Source of the DNA: DALYDK01 sp964477125
GTDB taxonomy: Bacteria; Patescibacteriota; Saccharimonadia; Saccharimonadales; CAIOMD01
NCBI GenBank assembly: GCA_964477125.1
Contig: CAYZCZ010000013.1
Coordinates: 1-18,475, forward strand
Direction: 5' to 3'
Length of the DNA: 18,475 nucleotides
The notes beneath the pieces were generated by a model. That model saw only the letters and a list, made by a program, of their open reading frames with translations. It was not told the DNA's origin and made no database searches. The translations under genes and the position numbers were made by a program. Shown piece by piece: positions 1-6,361 of the stretch; position 1 is the first letter of the stretch; each line of letters begins with the position of its first letter.

Positions 1-105
1 TTATTGGTTAGCTTTTAGAACTCTTATATAAACTAGGCTAACCACGGCAACTAAGATGATCAGCACCATTACTATCATAGTTATAAAGCCGTTTTGTTTA
101 TGCAT
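1..105 (-). CDS. Small single-pass membrane peptide (34 aa), hypothetical
   Basis: This is a complete 34-codon frame with ATG at 105-103 and TAA at 3-1. Residues about 8-28 form one hydrophobic segment rich in I, V, L and M, flanked by a short polar N-terminus (MHKQNG) and a basic C-terminus (RVLKANQ), the pattern of a single-span membrane peptide. An AGGA Shine-Dalgarno-like motif sits 5 nt before the ATG. The start overlaps the last 8 bases of the amidotransferase gene, so translation is probably coupled to it. Function is unknown. The frame is short enough to arise by chance, but the ribosome site, the overlap and the clean hydrophobic span favour a real gene. Confidence 0.5.
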   Translation of the reverse strand: MHKQNGFITMIVMVLIILVAVVSLVYIRVLKANQ

Positions 106-727
106 ATATATCCTGTTTACGCATACTAGGCTCAAGAACAGCGATTAATCGCCAAAACTCATTTTCTGACCCACTATCTACATCAATTTCGGGGTGGAAC
201 TGAACACCAAGCAACTTATTGTATTTATGCATAATTATTTCAGGACCGTCACCACTAGATGCTAAAACATCAAAGTTTTGTCTATTTGGGTTGATGGCAT
301 AAAGTCTGTGATACTTATGTGCAATAAAATTACCATTGCCCATGACTTGGCGCCCCAGTTTATTTAAAGATATGTATTTATTATCTATAATCATCTTAGG
401 CAAAACACCAAGCTTTCCACCCATAGCAACGGTCATTATTTGTAGCCCTAGACAAATACCAAAAATTGGTACTGAGCAATTGTTAATTAGATCGAATTCG
501 GCCTGAAAATAGTATTGGCCAGAATTTAATTTTTCTTCTGCTTCGTGAACCATACCACCAGATAGAATAACCATATCAGCATCGGAAACATCTATTTTTT
601 GGAAAGGCAAATATTCTAATACAAAATACTCATGCTCGGCAGAGATCCTTTGCAAAATGTTATCTAAGTATTTGCTTCCATTATCAATAACGCAAAATTT
701 CACTTTTTGTTTGTTGCCTTTCAGCAA
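98..727 (-). CDS. Class I glutamine amidotransferase domain protein (GuaA N-domain-like)
   Basis: A stand-alone class I (triad) glutamine amidotransferase of up to 209 aa, which releases ammonia from glutamine for a partner synthase. The nucleophile elbow GICLGLQ carries Cys92; GVQFHPE supplies His178 and Glu180, so the catalytic triad is complete. The N-terminal strand (KFCVIDNGSKY) and SGG at 56-58 resemble the amidotransferase half of GMP synthase. No synthetase domain or partner gene is in the window, so the acceptor is unknown. The listed start is TTG at 727. A GTG at 703 (residue 9) starts just before the first beta strand and fits better if the extended -10 box at 730-738 is used. The gene lies 16 nt after dnaJ and overlaps the 34-aa peptide. 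Family is certain, exact role is not. Confidence 0.85.
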   Translation of the reverse strand: MLKGNKQKVKFCVIDNGSKYLDNILQRISAEHEYFVLEYLPFQKIDVSDADMVILSGGMVHEAEEKLNSGQYYFQAEFDLINNCSVPIFGICLGLQIMTVAMGGKLGVLPKMIIDNKYISLNKLGRQVMGNGNFIAHKYHRLYAINPNRQNFDVLASSGDGPEIIMHKYNKLLGVQFHPEIDVDSGSENEFWRLIAVLEPSMRKQDIYA

Positions 728-729
728 TT

Positions 730-738
730 ATTATATCA
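730..738 (-). promoter_or_regulatory. Extended -10 promoter (TGATATAAT) before the amidotransferase gene
   Basis: On the minus strand the dnaJ-amidotransferase gap contains TGA followed directly by TATAAT, a consensus extended -10 element that can work without a -35 box; no good -35 is seen. Transcription would begin near 723, downstream of the TTG start and upstream of the GTG at 703, so it would favour the GTG start. Confidence 0.4.
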
Positions 739-743
739 AAAAT

Positions 744-1844
744 TTATGCAAAGAATCCTTGTTTGCCTGGCATAGACCTAAACTTCTCTAATAACTCTTT
801 TTGTTGCTTGCTCAATTTAGTTGGAGTTTCTACGGCTATAGTCACTATGTGAGCACCACGTTGTTCTGATTTTGGATGCGGAACACCGTGACCAGATAGT
901 TTGAAATCTGTGCCACTTTGAGTACCAGCCGGTATTTTCATAGTTACCTTGCCGTCAACTGTTTCAACCACAAATTCTCCGCCCAACGAAGCGGTAACCA
1001 TATCAACCTTTTCGTGGCTTAAGATTAAATAGCCTTCTCGTGTAAACTTTTTATGAGGCTTAACCCTAAGGTGAACGTATAGATCACCCTTTGGACCATT
1101 TAATATAGCTTCACCATACTCTCTAAGCCTTACCGTGGCACCATCATCAATACCGGCAGGAATTTTTAAGTCTATCTTAGTTTCCTTGCGCTTAACCCCA
1201 CGGCCATCACAAACAGAGCATTTTTTCTCAGGAATCTTACCAGAACCATGACAATCTTTGCATGTTTGGGCTTGCTGAATATTACCTAAAATTGTTCTAA
1301 CATAATGAACAACCTGGCCGGAACCCTTACAGGTTGGGCATGTTTTTAGATTATGTCCAGGCTCTGCCCCATTGCCCTTACAATGTTCGCAAACAGTTTC
1401 TAGGTTCATTTTAATAGTTTTCTCAACACCAAATATCGCCTCTTCAAAAGTAAGATCTAGTACCGTTTCGACATCACGGCCTCGTCTAGTTTGCGAACGT
1501 TGTTGGCCTCCGCCAAAAAAGCTTCCAAAAATATCACCGAATCCACCGTCACCGAAATCAAAATTAACATTTTGACCATTAAAACCTTCAAAAGGATTTC
1601 CACTTCCGCTACTACCAGATCCATTGCCACCAACACCGGCATGACCAAATTGATCATATCTTTGACGCTTTTCACTATCTTTTAATACTTCATAGGCTTC
1701 ATTTACTTCTTTAAACTTGGCCTCATCACCACCTTCTTTGTCTGGGTGATGCTTAACTGCTGAACGACGGAAAGCTTTTTTTATTTCATCTGCAGATGCG
1801 CCTTTGGACACACCCAATACTTCGTAGTAATCTCTTTTAGTCAT
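744..1844 (-). CDS. dnaJ: Chaperone protein DnaJ (Hsp40)
   Basis: A full-length type I J-protein of 366 aa that delivers unfolded clients to DnaK and stimulates its ATPase. The J domain covers residues 4-68 with HPD at 33-35. A Gly/Phe-rich linker spans about 69-115. Four CxxCxGxG zinc repeats have cysteines at 152/155, 169/172, 195/198 and 209/212, and the C-terminal beta domains follow. The ATG at 1844 gives the canonical start (MTKRDYYEVLGV). It overlaps the end of the upstream transporter gene by 8 bp and no strong Shine-Dalgarno is visible, so it is probably translated by coupling. It is separated from dnaK and heads its own CIRCE-controlled unit with the transporter gene. Confidence 0.98.
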   Translation of the reverse strand: MTKRDYYEVLGVSKGASADEIKKAFRRSAVKHHPDKEGGDEAKFKEVNEAYEVLKDSEKRQRYDQFGHAGVGGNGSGSSGSGNPFEGFNGQNVNFDFGDGGFGDIFGSFFGGGQQRSQTRRGRDVETVLDLTFEEAIFGVEKTIKMNLETVCEHCKGNGAEPGHNLKTCPTCKGSGQVVHYVRTILGNIQQAQTCKDCHGSGKIPEKKCSVCDGRGVKRKETKIDLKIPAGIDDGATVRLREYGEAILNGPKGDLYVHLRVKPHKKFTREGYLILSHEKVDMVTASLGGEFVVETVDGKVTMKIPAGTQSGTDFKLSGHGVPHPKSEQRGAHIVTIAVETPTKLSKQQKELLEKFRSMPGKQGFFA

Positions 1845-2121
1845 ATATTAATATCCCTATAACCATTAATAGTTGCATACTTACCCATATTATTTGGCCA
1901 TAAAAAATAGGTTTCAAGTTAAACATGGCGCCGTAAACTAAAAAAATAACACCGAAAACAAGATAGCCTAACCATGTTGCAAGCGAAACGTCTTTAGCAC
2001 TTTGATTTGTATAAATATGTACAATTTGAGGCAATGTAATAATAGGTTGAATTATGCCGGCAATTAAGGCTAGCCGTTCAACTCTCTTTTTAGTTAAAGT
2101 GTTGATATTATCAGTGCTCAT
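1837..2121 (-). CDS. SemiSWEET/PQ-loop family small membrane transporter
   Basis: A 94-aa protein with three predicted membrane helices (about 17-36, 47-66 and 72-92). TM1 carries the Pro-Gln motif in ITLPQIVHIY (residues 28-37), followed by a short polar link and SLATWLGY. This is the three-helix half-repeat of the SemiSWEET/MtN3 family, which dimerise to move sugars or other small solutes; substrate cannot be told here. The ATG at 2121 follows a TAAAAT -10-like box by 8 nt with no Shine-Dalgarno, suggesting a leaderless mRNA. It is the first gene after a degenerate CIRCE element and overlaps dnaJ by 8 bp, so a membrane transporter appears to share heat-shock control with a chaperone. Confidence 0.8.
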   Translation of the reverse strand: MSTDNINTLTKKRVERLALIAGIIQPIITLPQIVHIYTNQSAKDVSLATWLGYLVFGVIFLVYGAMFNLKPIFYGQIIWVSMQLLMVIGILIYD

Positions 2122-2129
2122 ATGAAGAT

Positions 2130-2135
2130 ATTTTA
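2130..2135 (-). promoter_or_regulatory. Putative -10 box (TAAAAT) of the transporter-dnaJ unit
   Basis: TAAAAT on the minus strand sits 7 nt downstream of the CIRCE element and 8 nt before the ATG at 2121. The layout copies the hrcA promoter (CIRCE, 6 nt, TAAAAT). No good -35 is seen where it should lie inside CIRCE. The predicted transcription start is 2-3 nt before the ATG. Confidence 0.4.
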
Positions 2136-2142
2136 CACTAAA

Positions 2143-2169
2143 TTGGCACTAAAGACCATAGAGTGCTAA
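2143..2169 (-). promoter_or_regulatory. CIRCE-like HrcA operator (imperfect)
   Basis: On the minus strand the arms are TTAGCACTC, a 9-nt spacer, and TAGTGCCAA. The first arm matches the CIRCE consensus (TTAGCACTC-N9-GAGTGCTAA) fully; the second differs at two positions. Spacing is exactly 9. It lies 21 nt before the ATG of the transporter gene that leads into dnaJ. HrcA is encoded in this window, so regulation by it is a direct inference. Confidence 0.85.
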
Positions 2170-2257
2170 CGACTTTCTGTGTTCTTTTGTATCTTGCAGA
2201 TAGACACACTAAACTTCTAAAAAGCCAAACTTATTTATACATTTTAATATACTTGGA

Positions 2258-2704
2258 TTAGTCATTTTTTATCATATTAATGTAAGCAATGTTGTTTTCG
2301 AAATATTCAGGACCAATTGGTTGAAAACCATAGTTTTCATAAAAATATTTAGCGTCTAAGCGAGCTTTAAGTCGAATAACGCCAGGCTCATCCTGCTGGG
2401 ATATAGATAGTAAAGTATTTAGCACCTTCTTTCCCAAGCCCATTCGTTGCATAGTAGAGGTGGTAACAACTCGAGTTATTCGATATCCATCGGCTACTTT
2501 ATCTAGCCGACCGGAAGCTACTACCTTATTACCACTAGAGACAACCGCAACTAAATGTGAATTAGAACTTATATCTTCCTCTTCTATTTGCGATACATAC
2601 CATGGTAAATCTCCAAGATATTCCTGCCTGAGCGCTAGAATGGCCGGGAAATCTGCTGGAGTAGCCATTCTAGTCTCTACATAAACTGGTAACTTTGTTT
2701 CCAA
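2258..2704 (-). CDS. GNAT-family N-acetyltransferase
   Basis: A 148-aa single-domain GNAT enzyme that moves an acyl group from acyl-CoA to an amine; substrate is unknown. The acetyl-CoA pyrophosphate loop is QRMGLGK (86-92), after the beta4 strand YRITRVVTT. The C-terminal YFYENYGF (120-127) is the usual late GNAT motif, and the pattern recalls ElaA-like members. The start is taken as TTG at 2704, one base after the dnaK stop. The only internal ATG (residue 13) would remove most of the first beta strand, so TTG is preferred. It is the last gene of the hrcA operon, and translation is probably by reinitiation after dnaK. No clear terminator follows. Confidence 0.82.
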   Translation of the reverse strand: METKLPVYVETRMATPADFPAILALRQEYLGDLPWYVSQIEEEDISSNSHLVAVVSSGNKVVASGRLDKVADGYRITRVVTTSTMQRMGLGKKVLNTLLSISQQDEPGVIRLKARLDAKYFYENYGFQPIGPEYFENNIAYINMIKND

Positions 2705-2705
2705 C

Positions 2706-4598
2706 TTACTTTTCTTCTTTTTTGTCGTCTACGACTTCACCTTCAACGGGTCCATCTTCTTTCTTGGATTCATCAGATGCATCTTCTTTTGGAGTAGCCT
2801 GCTCATATAACTTGGCGCCAATTGGCATTAATTTATCAGTTAACTCACTGGATGCTTTTTCAATCTCCTCTTTATCGGTGCTATCAAGCTTTTTCTTAGC
2901 TTCTTCAACAGCTTCGTCTAACACTTTCTTATCTTCGTCGCTAATTTTGTCACCATTATCTTTTTTAAGTTTTTCTGCTTGATAAATAGCATTTTCTAAA
3001 CCATTTTTAGCATCTATCGCTTCACGCTTCTTCTTATCATCTTCTGCATGTGCTTCGGCTTCTTTGGCGGCTTTTGCAACATCTTCTTTGCTTAAATTAC
3101 CACTTCCGCTGATAGTGATGCTCTGTTCCTTACCAGTTCCTTTATCTTTAGCAGAAACGTGCAGAATGCCATTTGCGTCAATATTAAAGGTAACTTCAAT
3201 TTGGGGGACACCCCTGGGAGCAGGAGCTATACCATCTAAAGTGAAACGTCCCAAACTCTTATTGTCATTAGCCATTTCCCGCTCACCCTGTAATACGTGT
3301 ATTTCAACTTGTGGCTGATTATCTGCTGCAGTACTGAAAGTTTCACTCTTACTTGTTGGGACAGTAGTATTGCGCTCAATAAGTTTAGTGCTGACACCAC
3401 CCATAGTCTCAATTCCTAGAGAAAGCGGCGTTACATCAAGTAGCAATACATCTTTAACGTCTCCGGCAAGCACTCCACCCTGAATAGCAGCACCAATGGC
3501 CACTACCTCGTCTGGATTAACGCCCTGCATTGGTTCTTTGCCAAATATTTTCTTAACCTTTGCTTGTACGGACGGCATACGAGTCATGCCACCAACTAAT
3601 ACTACGGCATTAATATCACTTGCTTTAAGACCAGCGTCTTTCAATGCTTTTTCGCAAGGAATAGCCGTTTTATCTACCAAATCACCAACTAGACTTTCAA
3701 GTTTAGCTCGGCTTAAGGTTGTTTCGAAGTGCATTGGCCCATCGGCATTAGCAGTTAGGAATGGTAAGTTAATATTTACTTCGTTCGTTGTAGAAAGTTC
3801 AATTTTAGCTTTTTCGGCTTCATCACGTAATCGTTGCATAGCAGCTTTATCATCTGATAAATCTACACCATTTTCTTTCTTAAACTCATCCATTAAGTAA
3901 TTAACGATCACCCTATCAAAATCAGCTCCGCCTAAGTGGGTATCACCATTAGTGCTCTTTACTTCAAAAACTCCATCACCTAGCTCCAAAATAGATACGT
4001 CAAAAGTACCGCCACCTAAATCATAAACAGCAATTTTTTCATCCTTACCTTCTTTGTCTAAACCATAGGCAAGAGCGGCTGCAGTTGGTTCGTTTATAAT
4101 CCTTTTAACTTCTAGCCCAGCAATTTTACCTGCATCTTTAGTTGCTTGTCTTTGTGCATCATCAAAATATGCTGGTACGGTAATAACAGCTTCGGTAACA
4201 GGCTGACCCAAAAAGTTTTCAGCATCTGCCTTTAGCTTAGATAGCACCATTGCACTAAGTTCTTCTGGGCTGTATTCTTTATCAGCCATCTTAACTTTTA
4301 CGCCATCTTTGCTTTTAACAATTTCATAACCTAAAATTTTTAAGTCTCGTTGAACTTCTTTATCTTCCCATCTACGCCCAATAAGTCTTTTCATTTCGTA
4401 TACAGTATTGTTGGGGTTAGTAACAGATTGCCTTCTAGCAAGCTGTCCGACAAGCCGTTCACCGGCTTTATTAACGGCAACAACGCTTGGGGTTGTGCGG
4501 TTACCTTCTTTGTTAGCAATTATCTCTGGTTTGCCACCTTCCATTACTGCCATAGCACTATTTGTTGTTCCTAGATCTATTCCTATTATTTTTCCCAT
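2706..4598 (-). CDS. dnaK: Molecular chaperone DnaK (Hsp70)
   Basis: A complete 630-aa Hsp70, the ATP-driven chaperone that works with DnaJ and GrpE, both encoded here. Visible signatures are IGIDLGTTNS (5-14), DLGGGTFD (193-200) and VGGMTR (335-340). The hydrophobic interdomain linker VLLLDV is at 384-389. The substrate-binding domain follows, with a charged helical lid and an acidic-basic tail (GEVVDDKKEEK). A strong Shine-Dalgarno (AAGGAG) lies inside the last codons of the preceding 91-aa gene, and the ATG at 4598 is 3 nt after that gene's stop. It is the fourth gene of the CIRCE-regulated hrcA operon. Confidence 0.99.
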   Translation of the reverse strand: MGKIIGIDLGTTNSAMAVMEGGKPEIIANKEGNRTTPSVVAVNKAGERLVGQLARRQSVTNPNNTVYEMKRLIGRRWEDKEVQRDLKILGYEIVKSKDGVKVKMADKEYSPEELSAMVLSKLKADAENFLGQPVTEAVITVPAYFDDAQRQATKDAGKIAGLEVKRIINEPTAAALAYGLDKEGKDEKIAVYDLGGGTFDVSILELGDGVFEVKSTNGDTHLGGADFDRVIVNYLMDEFKKENGVDLSDDKAAMQRLRDEAEKAKIELSTTNEVNINLPFLTANADGPMHFETTLSRAKLESLVGDLVDKTAIPCEKALKDAGLKASDINAVVLVGGMTRMPSVQAKVKKIFGKEPMQGVNPDEVVAIGAAIQGGVLAGDVKDVLLLDVTPLSLGIETMGGVSTKLIERNTTVPTSKSETFSTAADNQPQVEIHVLQGEREMANDNKSLGRFTLDGIAPAPRGVPQIEVTFNIDANGILHVSAKDKGTGKEQSITISGSGNLSKEDVAKAAKEAEAHAEDDKKKREAIDAKNGLENAIYQAEKLKKDNGDKISDEDKKVLDEAVEEAKKKLDSTDKEEIEKASSELTDKLMPIGAKLYEQATPKEDASDESKKEDGPVEGEVVDDKKEEK

Positions 4599-4601
4599 AA
4601 T

Positions 4602-4877
4602 TTATAACTCCTTTACTTTAGATTCTTGTTCTTCAAATATTCTAATAACTACATCTGGTTCTATACTATGCTCAAGACCAATTCCAATAATTTCATCTAA
4701 TCCGTCTGGATATCCTTCTGAATTTTCGATAATTATTGTTAGTGCTCTTGATATAGCCTCAAGTTTTTCTGAATCTGTTCTTTCATGATCTTCTAAATAC
4801 TTTGCTAAATCATCAAATGGCGTCAACTCGTTACTTACTTTGGCATCTTGCTCTAACCTAGGAATCATTTCATTCAT
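4602..4877 (-). CDS. Hypothetical acidic protein between grpE and dnaK (91 aa)
   Basis: I do not recognise a family. It is a soluble-looking acidic protein with roughly 24 Asp/Glu against about 9 Lys/Arg, mostly helical in character (FDDLAKYLED, EKLEAISRALTIII). There are no Cys residues and no membrane span. The ATG overlaps the grpE stop codon (ATGA, 4 bp), and the gene ends 3 nt before dnaK, with the dnaK ribosome site inside its last codons. It is thus locked into the heat-shock operon between the nucleotide exchange factor and the chaperone, and will be induced with them. A role as a DnaK-system accessory is a guess from position only. Confidence 0.8.
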   Translation of the reverse strand: MNEMIPRLEQDAKVSNELTPFDDLAKYLEDHERTDSEKLEAISRALTIIIENSEGYPDGLDEIIGIGLEHSIEPDVVIRIFEEQESKVKEL

Positions 4878-5380
4878 GATTTTCTCCTTGTTACTTTTAC
4901 CATTGCTGGGCGAATAACAGTGTCACCAAATTTGTAACCAGTCTGTAATACTTCAGCTACAACTTCTATGTCACCATCGCTTTCGTCCATTACTACTGCT
5001 TCATGTAAACTTGGGTTAAAATGTTCACCAACTACACCAACTTTTACTAAACCAACTGCTTGTAATTGGCTGTTCAATTGAAGAGCAACCGATGAAATAC
5101 CCTTAACCCATTGATGGTCTTTTATATCTTCTGGCTCATGAGAAATTGCCCTTTCAATATTGTCTAGGACTGGCAATAATGCAATTGCCGCCTGTTGCTT
5201 TCCAATACCTACAGCCATTTGACGCTCTTCGTCAGCACGCCGTTTATAATTAATAAACTCTGCTTGTAAACGCTGTAAGTCAGCAGTTAACTCACCTACA
5301 ATTTGTTCCGCTTCGGCTTTAGAAATTAGTTCATCCTGAGATTTAGTTTGATTGGTTTTCTTTGTTTGATTCTTTGTCAT
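4874..5380 (-). CDS. grpE: Nucleotide exchange factor GrpE
   Basis: A 168-aa GrpE, the dimeric factor that releases ADP from DnaK. A polar Lys/Thr/Gln-rich tail (1-18) is followed by the long coiled-coil helix with EFINYKRRADEER (41-53) and LLPVLDNIERAI (68-79). The C-terminal beta domain has NPSLHEAV and GYKFGDTVIRPAMVKV. The ATG at 5380 has a very strong AGGAGG site 4 nt upstream, which overlaps the TAG stop of hrcA. The gene ends in TGA, overlapping the next ATG; this is direct evidence that UGA is a stop codon in this organism. Confidence 0.97.
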   Translation of the reverse strand: MTKNQTKKTNQTKSQDELISKAEAEQIVGELTADLQRLQAEFINYKRRADEERQMAVGIGKQQAAIALLPVLDNIERAISHEPEDIKDHQWVKGISSVALQLNSQLQAVGLVKVGVVGEHFNPSLHEAVVMDESDGDIEVVAEVLQTGYKFGDTVIRPAMVKVTRRKS

Positions 5381-5388
5381 AATACCTC

Positions 5389-6102
5389 CTATAATATTTC
5401 CTCTAATGCTTGTCCTGCATAACGTACTAAATTCATTGTTTGAGTATAGTTTTGCCTAGTTGGGCCTACCACACCAATATAACTACGATCACTGTAGGGG
5501 CTTCTAAATCTACTAACTACTAAACTACAGCCACTGGCTTTGCCAATTGGGTTCTCAGAACCTATGTAAACACTAAGTGGCTGATTAGGAGCTGCTTCGT
5601 ACAACCAAGGTTCGATATTATCTAACAACGTTGCCACTTCTTGTACCGCACTGCCACTGGTAAATTCTGGTTGACTAAATAAGTTAGAAATACCGCTCAT
5701 ATATAGCTGGTCACCAATTGTGGCAATTGCTAAATTGTGAGTAATCTCAACCAGGCTATCTACGGCAGAACGAATTGCCATAGAACTTTGTCCCGCACTT
5801 CTTATGCGGGTATCAATCGCTCTCGCATTGCGATCGATTGTTCTTTCTGGTAACTCGTTCTGCTGATTTTCAGTAACCTGATTAACAAAAAACCTATATC
5901 CTTTATCGGTAGGTATACGTCCTGCCGAAGTATATGGCTGTTCAATGTAGCCCATTTCCTCTAGTCTGAACATTTCTGCTCTAATTGTGGCCGATGAAAC
6001 ACCAAACGATTTTGCCAACAACAAAGAGCCTACAGGAGCCGCAACCTCGGCATACTGCTCTACAATGGCACATAATAATTTGGCTTGTCTTTCCGTCAAC
6101 AT
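5389..6102 (-). CDS. hrcA: Heat-inducible transcription repressor HrcA (compact)
   Basis: HrcA binds CIRCE operators and represses class I heat-shock genes. The winged-helix region is clear: PVGSLLLA, SSATIRAEM (36-44) and the wing TSAGRIPTDKGYRFFV (58-73). The C-terminal GAF-like end is also typical, including YIGVVGPTRQNYTQTM. At 237 aa it is about 100 residues shorter than the common length of about 340, so the middle, including much of the usual inserted dimerisation region, appears missing. ATG at 6102 has an AGGAG ribosome site. As first gene of the operon behind a perfect CIRCE, it should repress itself. Confidence 0.95.
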   Translation of the reverse strand: MLTERQAKLLCAIVEQYAEVAAPVGSLLLAKSFGVSSATIRAEMFRLEEMGYIEQPYTSAGRIPTDKGYRFFVNQVTENQQNELPERTIDRNARAIDTRIRSAGQSSMAIRSAVDSLVEITHNLAIATIGDQLYMSGISNLFSQPEFTSGSAVQEVATLLDNIEPWLYEAAPNQPLSVYIGSENPIGKASGCSLVVSRFRSPYSDRSYIGVVGPTRQNYTQTMNLVRYAGQALEEIL

Positions 6103-6112
6103 TGTTACTCCT

Positions 6113-6129
6113 GCTAGCTGTGTGCTAGC
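6113..6129 (-). promoter_or_regulatory. 5'-terminal hairpin next to the hrcA ribosome site
   Basis: Self-complementary GCTAGC arms (6113-6118 and 6124-6129) enclose a 5-nt loop, ACACA on the minus strand. The AGGAG ribosome site follows with no gap. With the predicted start near 6131 this hairpin would form at the very 5' end of the operon mRNA, where it could stabilise the transcript or affect ribosome access. Confidence 0.45.
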
Positions 6130-6137
6130 TTACTAAT

Positions 6138-6167
6138 ATTTTATCTAAATTAGCACTCTCATGTCAA
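6138..6167 (-). promoter_or_regulatory. Promoter of the hrcA-grpE-dnaK operon
   Basis: TTGACA (6167-6162), an 18-nt spacer and TAAAAT (6143-6138) on the minus strand form a strong sigma70-type promoter. The perfect -35 lies inside the CIRCE spacer, so bound HrcA would block RNA polymerase directly. The predicted start is near 6131, giving a leader of about 29 nt with an AGGAG site. Confidence 0.8.
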
Positions 6168-6176
6168 GAGTGCTAA
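6150..6176 (-). promoter_or_regulatory. CIRCE operator, perfect consensus
   Basis: TTAGCACTC, a 9-nt spacer and GAGTGCTAA match the CIRCE consensus at all 18 arm positions. It overlaps the -35 box of the hrcA operon promoter. This is the binding site of HrcA, encoded immediately downstream. Confidence 0.97.
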
Positions 6177-6310
6177 TTAATTTTGTTGTCAGCTTTCGTA
6201 GATGTATTGAGTTTGGCTAATTTTTGAAAGTTAGAGCGCCGGACATTAGCCTGCTATTACCAAAGCTGAACTTGAAAAATCAAAATCGATGCGAATACGA
6301 CGGCGACAAT

Positions 6311-6349
6311 ATATTAATTAGCTCTTTTGCCGACCATCAAGAGTGCGAA
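6311..6349 (-). promoter_or_regulatory. Possible second promoter with a decayed CIRCE half-site
   Basis: On the minus strand TTCGCACTC (one mismatch to the CIRCE left arm, 6349-6341) runs into TTGATG (6340-6335), then an 18-nt spacer and TAATAT (6316-6311). This is the same order and spacing as the main hrcA promoter. The right CIRCE arm is broken to GAGCTAA at the wrong spacing. The rest of 6177-6361 has a 7-bp inverted repeat, GGCTAAT/ATTAGCC (6215-6221, 6245-6251), and no convincing gene. Confidence 0.35.
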
Positions 6350-6361
6350 TAACAATTAATT

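Noticed and set aside
2170..2257. Terminator after the hrcA operon
   Set aside because: Only an AT-rich, poorly paired stem near CTTTTTAG was found, too weak to call.
3496..3900. 134-codon plus-strand frame opposite dnaK
   Set aside because: An antisense shadow of a highly conserved gene with no ribosome site and no recognisable protein features; other antisense frames inside dnaK, ftsH, dnaJ and lepA were rejected for the same reason.
6319..6357. Short minus-strand frame reading IVIRTLDGRQKS
   Set aside because: No start codon or ribosome site; it coincides with the decayed CIRCE/promoter module, which explains the sequence better.
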